Source: an uncultured Lachnospiraceae bacterium (GTDB lineage: Bacteria; Bacillota; Clostridia; Lachnospirales; Lachnospiraceae). From it: a stretch of 7,596 nt of DNA. The first letter of the stretch is position 1. The number at the start of each line of letters is the position of its first letter. The stretch spans positions 1 to 7,596 of the forward strand of contig CACXEL010000075.1 of assembly GCA_902766655.1 (NCBI GenBank), in the 5' to 3' direction. Below the pieces are notes generated by a model. The model saw only the letters and a list, made by a program, of their open reading frames with translations, was not told the DNA's origin and searched no databases. This document shows positions 3,989 through 7,596 of this stretch, piece after piece. The translations under genes and the position numbers were made by a program.

Positions 3989-6694
3989 ATGGATGCAAAA
4001 AGGACGCTGAGCGGTTATACTGTATGTATGAGTGAGAATAAGCGCGACAGGACAAGTGAATCGGAGAAGATCGTCAGGACATCAGTGCGTGCCATGGTGG
4101 AGTTCATCCTGCGCAGCGGGGACCTGGATGCCAGGGCCGGCGCCGGTATGGACCGGGAAGCCATGCTGGCCGGCGGGCGGATCCACCGGAAGCTTCAGAA
4201 GGCGGCCGGCAGCGGCTACAAGGCAGAGGTGCCCTTGAGCGAGGACACGGACTGCGGCGGCTTTGTCATCCGGGTGGAAGGCAGGGCAGACGGCATTTTC
4301 AGCGAATCCAGGCATCTGGCTCAGATGCATCTTACGGCTGACGAGCCGGGCGGCCACTGGGAGCAGGCAAGCTTCGCGGACGGACTTCCGGGGAGGCACA
4401 CAGACAGCCTGCCGGGTGAAGAATTTCAGGAAAACGGCCGGGCAACGGTTCCGCCCCTTCCGGCGGAGGACCTGCCGGAGACAATATCCTTCATCGACGA
4501 GATCAAGGGCGTTTACATGGACATAGACCGCCTCACGGAGCCGGTGCCGGTCCATCTGGCCCAGGCCATGTGCTACGCCGCCATATATTTAAATAAGGAA
4601 GAACTGCCCGTCATCGGTGTGCGCATGACCTATGCCAACCTGGAAAATGAACACACCCGCGCCTTTCATGTCCTCTTTACCGCCGCCGATATCCGTGCCT
4701 GGTATACGGATGTCGTAGGCCGGTACGAGCGCTGGGCCAGGCGGCAGATCGAGTGGGAGAAGGTCCGGAACGCCTCCATGAAGGACCTGTCCTTCCCTTT
4801 CCCCTACCGGGAAGGTCAGAAAAATCTGGTCGCCTCAGTCTACAGGACCATAGCCGACAGGAAGGAGCTTTTCCTCATGGCGCCCACCGGCGTCGGCAAG
4901 ACCATGTCGGTGGTCTACCCGTCCGTCAGGGCCATGGGGGAGGGGCTGGCCTCCAGGATCTTCTATCTGACGGCCAAGAACCAGACCATCACGGTGGGCT
5001 GGGAGGCTTTCCGGATCCTGCGGGAGAAGGGGCTGCGGCTCAAGGCGGTCGTGATCACCGCCAAGGACAAGATCTGCCCCTACGCCGAGCCGAGCTGCAA
5101 TCCCGATGACTGCCGGTACGCGCGCGGCCATTTCGACCGGGTCAACGATGCGGTCTTTGAGGCCCTCGGCCGGATCGACTATTTTGACAGGACGACCGTG
5201 GCGGAGATTGCAGAGGCAGCGCAGGTCTGTCCCTTCGAGCTTTCGCTGGACATCTCTTCCTGGGCGGACGCCATCCTCGGCGACTACAACTATGCCTTCG
5301 ACCCGAACGCCCGCCTCAAGCGGTTCTTCGGCGAGGGCATGAAGGGTGATTACATTTTCCTCGCGGACGAGGCCCACAACCTGCTGGATCGGGCCAGGGA
5401 AATGTATTCCGCCGTCCTTGTCAAGGACCACGTCCTGGCCGCGAAGAAGGTGGTCAAGGAGAAGAGCAAAAAGACGGAGCGGGCCCTGGAGAAGCTGAAC
5501 AGGCAGCTGCTCTCCCTCCGCCGGAGCTTCGAGGAGGCCCGGGCAGGCGCCTTGGAAGGTGCCGAAGGGAAGAATGAGAACAAGGAAGATCCCCTGAAGG
5601 CCGGACACGATACGCTGTCTTTTGCGGAGCTGGGAAGCGTCACAGAGGCTGCCATCAGGGCTGCGGGAGAAATGGATGCTCTCTTCAAGGAGGAGAGGAG
5701 CCCGTCCTTCCGGGAGGAGGTCCTGGACTTCTACTTTGAGCTCCGGGCCTTTATCGCAAGGCTCGAGGAGATTGACGACGACTACATCATCTATACGTCC
5801 TTCGACGCGGAGGGGCATTTTCAGCTGACGCTCCGCTGCGTCAACCCGGCCAGGCAGCTCCAGGCCGTGGCGGACAGGGGCCGGGCGGCCGTCTTCTTCT
5901 CCGCGACCCTCCTACCGGTCGCCTACTACAAGGCCCATTTCAGCACCCGGGAGGACAATTACGCCATCTACGCCCGGTCTCCCTTCCGGGATGAGCAGAA
6001 GAGGATCCTGATCGGGCGGGACGTGAGCACCCGCTTCAGGAGCCGGGGACCCGCCATGTACCGGCGGATCGCCCGCTATATTCACGACACGGCGGTCTCC
6101 CACAGCGGCAACTATATAGCTTTCTTCCCCTCCTACAAGTTCATGGCCGAGGTCCTCGAGGTCTACCGAAAGGAGTTCGACGAGGAGGGGGTGAGCTGGG
6201 TGGCCCAGAGCCGCTACATGGGGGAGATGGACAGGGAGATCTTCCTGGAGAACTTTTACGAGGAGCCCGGGACCACCCTGGTCGGCTTCTGCGTCATGGG
6301 CGGCGTCTTTGCGGAGGGCATCGACCTGGTCGGCTCCCGGCTGATCGGCGCTGTCATCGTGGGCTGCGGCCTGCCGCAGGTGTCCGATGACGTGGAGCTC
6401 CTCCGGGAGTACTACGACGCGAAGGATGGGACCGGCTTCGCGAGCGCCTACCTCTACCCGGGCATGAACAAGGTCCTCCAGTCGGCCGGACGCGTCATCC
6501 GGACCGCCGCTGACCGGGGCGTGATCGTCCTCCTGGACGACCGCTTCCTGAGCCCGGACTGCCAGCGCCTCTTCCCGAGAGAGTGGGAGAGCTGGTATGT
6601 GGTCCGCGAGGAGGAAGCCGGCGGTCTTCTGAGGGACTTCTGGGCCAATGAAAATGCCGACGAAACGACGGGCGGGAGCGGGGATTTGAGTTAA
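3989..6694 (+). CDS. RecB-like nuclease fused to an XPD/DinG-type Fe-S DNA helicase
   Basis: The 901-aa protein joins two DNA-processing domains. Residues about 30-250 are a RecB/Cas4-type PD-(D/E)XK nuclease: H66 in GRIHRKLQ, D101 in GRADGIF, E171 and K173 in IDEIKG, and Q192/Y196 in AQAMCYA. Residues about 270-880 are a superfamily 2 helicase of the XPD/DinG family: Walker A APTGVGKT (298-305), DEAH (460-463), SATLL (638-642), GGVFAEGIDL (771-780) and QSAGRVIR (831-838). Four cysteines, C363, C370, C375 and C414, sit where XPD-type enzymes bind a 4Fe-4S cluster. A charged helical stretch (484-540) fits the Arch-like region. Such helicases unwind DNA 5' to 3'; repair of damaged or R-loop DNA is the likely role (inferred). 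The start is uncertain: neither ATG 3989 nor ATG 4028 (Met14) has a ribosome binding site, and homology begins only near residue 30. Residues 104-165 look like an insertion within the nuclease domain. The stop is 116 nt before purL. Confidence 0.9.
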   Translation: MDAKRTLSGYTVCMSENKRDRTSESEKIVRTSVRAMVEFILRSGDLDARAGAGMDREAMLAGGRIHRKLQKAAGSGYKAEVPLSEDTDCGGFVIRVEGRADGIFSESRHLAQMHLTADEPGGHWEQASFADGLPGRHTDSLPGEEFQENGRATVPPLPAEDLPETISFIDEIKGVYMDIDRLTEPVPVHLAQAMCYAAIYLNKEELPVIGVRMTYANLENEHTRAFHVLFTAADIRAWYTDVVGRYERWARRQIEWEKVRNASMKDLSFPFPYREGQKNLVASVYRTIADRKELFLMAPTGVGKTMSVVYPSVRAMGEGLASRIFYLTAKNQTITVGWEAFRILREKGLRLKAVVITAKDKICPYAEPSCNPDDCRYARGHFDRVNDAVFEALGRIDYFDRTTVAEIAEAAQVCPFELSLDISSWADAILGDYNYAFDPNARLKRFFGEGMKGDYIFLADEAHNLLDRAREMYSAVLVKDHVLAAKKVVKEKSKKTERALEKLNRQLLSLRRSFEEARAGALEGAEGKNENKEDPLKAGHDTLSFAELGSVTEAAIRAAGEMDALFKEERSPSFREEVLDFYFELRAFIARLEEIDDDYIIYTSFDAEGHFQLTLRCVNPARQLQAVADRGRAAVFFSATLLPVAYYKAHFSTREDNYAIYARSPFRDEQKRILIGRDVSTRFRSRGPAMYRRIARYIHDTAVSHSGNYIAFFPSYKFMAEVLEVYRKEFDEEGVSWVAQSRYMGEMDREIFLENFYEEPGTTLVGFCVMGGVFAEGIDLVGSRLIGAVIVGCGLPQVSDDVELLREYYDAKDGTGFASAYLYPGMNKVLQSAGRVIRTAADRGVIVLLDDRFLSPDCQRLFPREWESWYVVREEEAGGLLRDFWANENADETTGGSGDLS

Positions 6695-6700
6695 AATCCC
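6681..6700 (+). other. Hairpin spanning the helicase stop codon
   Basis: GGGATTT (6681-6687) pairs with AAATCCC (6694-6700) around a 6-nt loop that contains most of the TAA stop (6692-6694). No T-run follows on either strand, so it is at most a weak terminator or a 3'-end stabiliser. No better terminator is visible before purL. Confidence 0.4.
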
Positions 6701-6722
6701 AATAGTATTGACCCTGCCGGTA

Positions 6723-6731
6723 TGATATACT
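6723..6731 (+). promoter_or_regulatory. Extended -10 promoter for purL
   Basis: TG-A-TATACT (6723-6731) is an extended -10 element (TGnTATAMT), which can work without a good -35 box. TTGACC at 6708-6713 is too close (12 nt) to serve as its -35. Transcription would start near 6738, giving a leader of about 73 nt before the purL start. Confidence 0.55.
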
Positions 6732-6746
6732 TTTACTGGTTATCAG

Positions 6747-6781
6747 GCGCCGGTCAGCCCTTTTCACGCTGCTCACGGCGC
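6747..6781 (+). other. Structured leader upstream of purL
   Basis: GCGCCG (6747-6752) is complementary to CGGCGC (6776-6781). Inside it, CAGC (6755-6758) can pair with GCTG (6768-6771), giving a two-part stem. It lies downstream of the extended -10 and about 20 nt before the ribosome binding site. I do not recognise a purine, PRPP or ZTP riboswitch consensus. It could be a protein-binding or stabilising leader. Confidence 0.35.
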
Positions 6782-6810
6782 ATAAGCAAGGCAAGACGCA
6801 AGGAGACAGA

Positions 6811-7596
6811 ATGGTCAGAAGAGTTTATGTAGAAAAGAAGCCGGCGTTCGCGGTCCAGGCCAAGGACCTCCGCCACGAAATCAGACATTACCTTCACATT
6901 GACGCCTGCGAGGACGTCCGTGTTTTCATCCGCTACGATGTCGAGAATATCTCGGATCCGGTCTACGACAAGGCAAAAAAGACGGTCTTCGCCGAGCCGC
7001 CCGTGGATGACCTCTACGAGGAGGTCCTTCCCGCCGAGGCGCGTCCCAACAGGGTCTTTTCCGTGGAATTCCTGCCCGGCCAGTTCGACCAGAGGGCTGA
7101 CTCTGCGGAGCAGTGCATCCGTTTCCTCGATGAAAATGAAGCCCCCGTCGTCCACACCGCCGTCACCTACATGATCATCGGCGATATCACCGACGAGGAT
7201 CTGGCCCGGATCGAGGCCGACCGGATCAACCCGGTGGATTCCAGGGCTACCGGCGAGGTCAAGCCGGAGACGCTGGCGGCGGATTACCCGGAGCCGGCGG
7301 ATGTCCTCATTTTCGACGGTTTTACGGCACTTCCGGAAGCGGAGCTGAAGGAGCTTTACGACTCCCTGGGCCTCGCCATGACCTTCCGCGATTTCCAGTT
7401 CATTCAGGACCACTTTGCCTCCGAGGAGAAGCGCGATCCCTCCATCACGGAGATCCGCGTCCTCGACACCTACTGGTCCGACCTCTGCCGCCACACCACC
7501 TTCCTCACAGAGCTGACCGACGTTCAGTTCGGCGAAGGCGACATGCGGGCCCCTATCGAGAATACCTTCCAGCAGTACCTGGCCGACCGCGACGTC
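6811..7596 (+). CDS. purL: Phosphoribosylformylglycinamidine synthase, N-terminal part (runs off the window)
   Basis: The first 262 codons of the long single-chain FGAM synthase (about 1250 aa in clostridia) are present. The enzyme turns FGAR, ATP and glutamine into FGAM in de novo purine synthesis, in the cytoplasm. Recognisable segments are VRRVYVEKKPAFAVQAKDL (2-20), FIRYDVENIS (39-48), VEFLPGQFDQRADSAEQC (85-102), INPVDSR (139-145), LAMTFRDF (188-195) and TEIRVLDTYWSDLCRHTTF (213-231). These cover the N-terminal PurS-like region and the linker into the synthetase domain. The start is well supported by AAGGAG (6800-6805), 5 nt before ATG. Codon 225 (CTC, 7483-7485) encodes leucine where the family motif WS(D/E)HC has its catalytic histidine; the remaining motif, including H228, is intact. 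The ATP-binding and glutaminase domains lie outside the window, so completeness cannot be judged. Confidence 0.96.
   Translation, partial: MVRRVYVEKKPAFAVQAKDLRHEIRHYLHIDACEDVRVFIRYDVENISDPVYDKAKKTVFAEPPVDDLYEEVLPAEARPNRVFSVEFLPGQFDQRADSAEQCIRFLDENEAPVVHTAVTYMIIGDITDEDLARIEADRINPVDSRATGEVKPETLAADYPEPADVLIFDGFTALPEAELKELYDSLGLAMTFRDFQFIQDHFASEEKRDPSITEIRVLDTYWSDLCRHTTFLTELTDVQFGEGDMRAPIENTFQQYLADRDV

Noticed and set aside
4835..5818. 327-aa open frame on the minus strand inside the helicase gene
   Set aside because: It lies fully opposite the conserved helicase motifs, has atypical composition, and no family resemblance.
6754..7494. 246-aa minus-strand frame opposite purL
   Set aside because: The opposite strand encodes conserved PurL segments; this is a GC-driven shadow.

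Overview
The window looks like chromosomal DNA from a GC-rich member of the Firmicutes, most likely a Clostridia/Lachnospiraceae-type organism. The grounds are the very long single-chain clostridial form of PurL, an HPr-like protein of clostridial type, a Firmicutes-style xpt, strong AGGAG ribosome binding sites, and consensus sigma-A promoters in AT-rich spacers between GC-rich genes. The genus cannot be fixed from the sequence alone. I see no tRNA, rRNA, CRISPR array, insertion sequence or phage gene.

Layout. Positions 1-90 are the 3' end of an RlmI-like 23S rRNA methyltransferase. After a 92-nt gap with nested inverted repeats comes a eukaryotic-type (UAP1-like) UDP-sugar pyrophosphorylase (183-1412). 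It is followed after 70 nt by a NYN/PIN-like ribonuclease-fold protein with two tandem LOTUS (OST-HTH) domains (1483-2412). A perfect 15-bp bidirectional terminator (2513-2549) separates this rightward block from xpt, which runs convergently on the minus strand (2586-3164). A roughly 400-nt non-coding, AT-rich divergent spacer (3165-3564) carries a clear promoter for xpt and another for the next rightward gene, a 78-aa HPr-like protein without any histidine (3565-3801), which ends at a strong terminator. Next is a large protein (3989-6694) combining a RecB-like PD-(D/E)XK nuclease domain with an XPD/DinG-type iron-sulfur helicase. The window ends inside purL (start 6811), which has its own extended -10 promoter and a structured leader.

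How the genes relate. xpt (purine salvage, XMP from xanthine) and purL (step 4 of de novo IMP synthesis) share the purine theme but are on opposite strands with separate promoters. No purine riboswitch is recognisable in front of either. The other genes cover rRNA modification, nucleotide-sugar supply, RNA binding or cleavage, carbon regulation and DNA repair, and look like neighbours rather than one pathway.

The most notable points are: the position of the catalytic histidine of PurL reads leucine (codon 225); the HPr paralogue has lost His15 but kept the Ser46 site, as in Crh; the NYN protein has a duplicated LOTUS module; and the nuclease-helicase fusion has a roughly 60-residue insertion inside its nuclease domain and an uncertain, possibly leaderless start. 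I found no convincing wholly new system.
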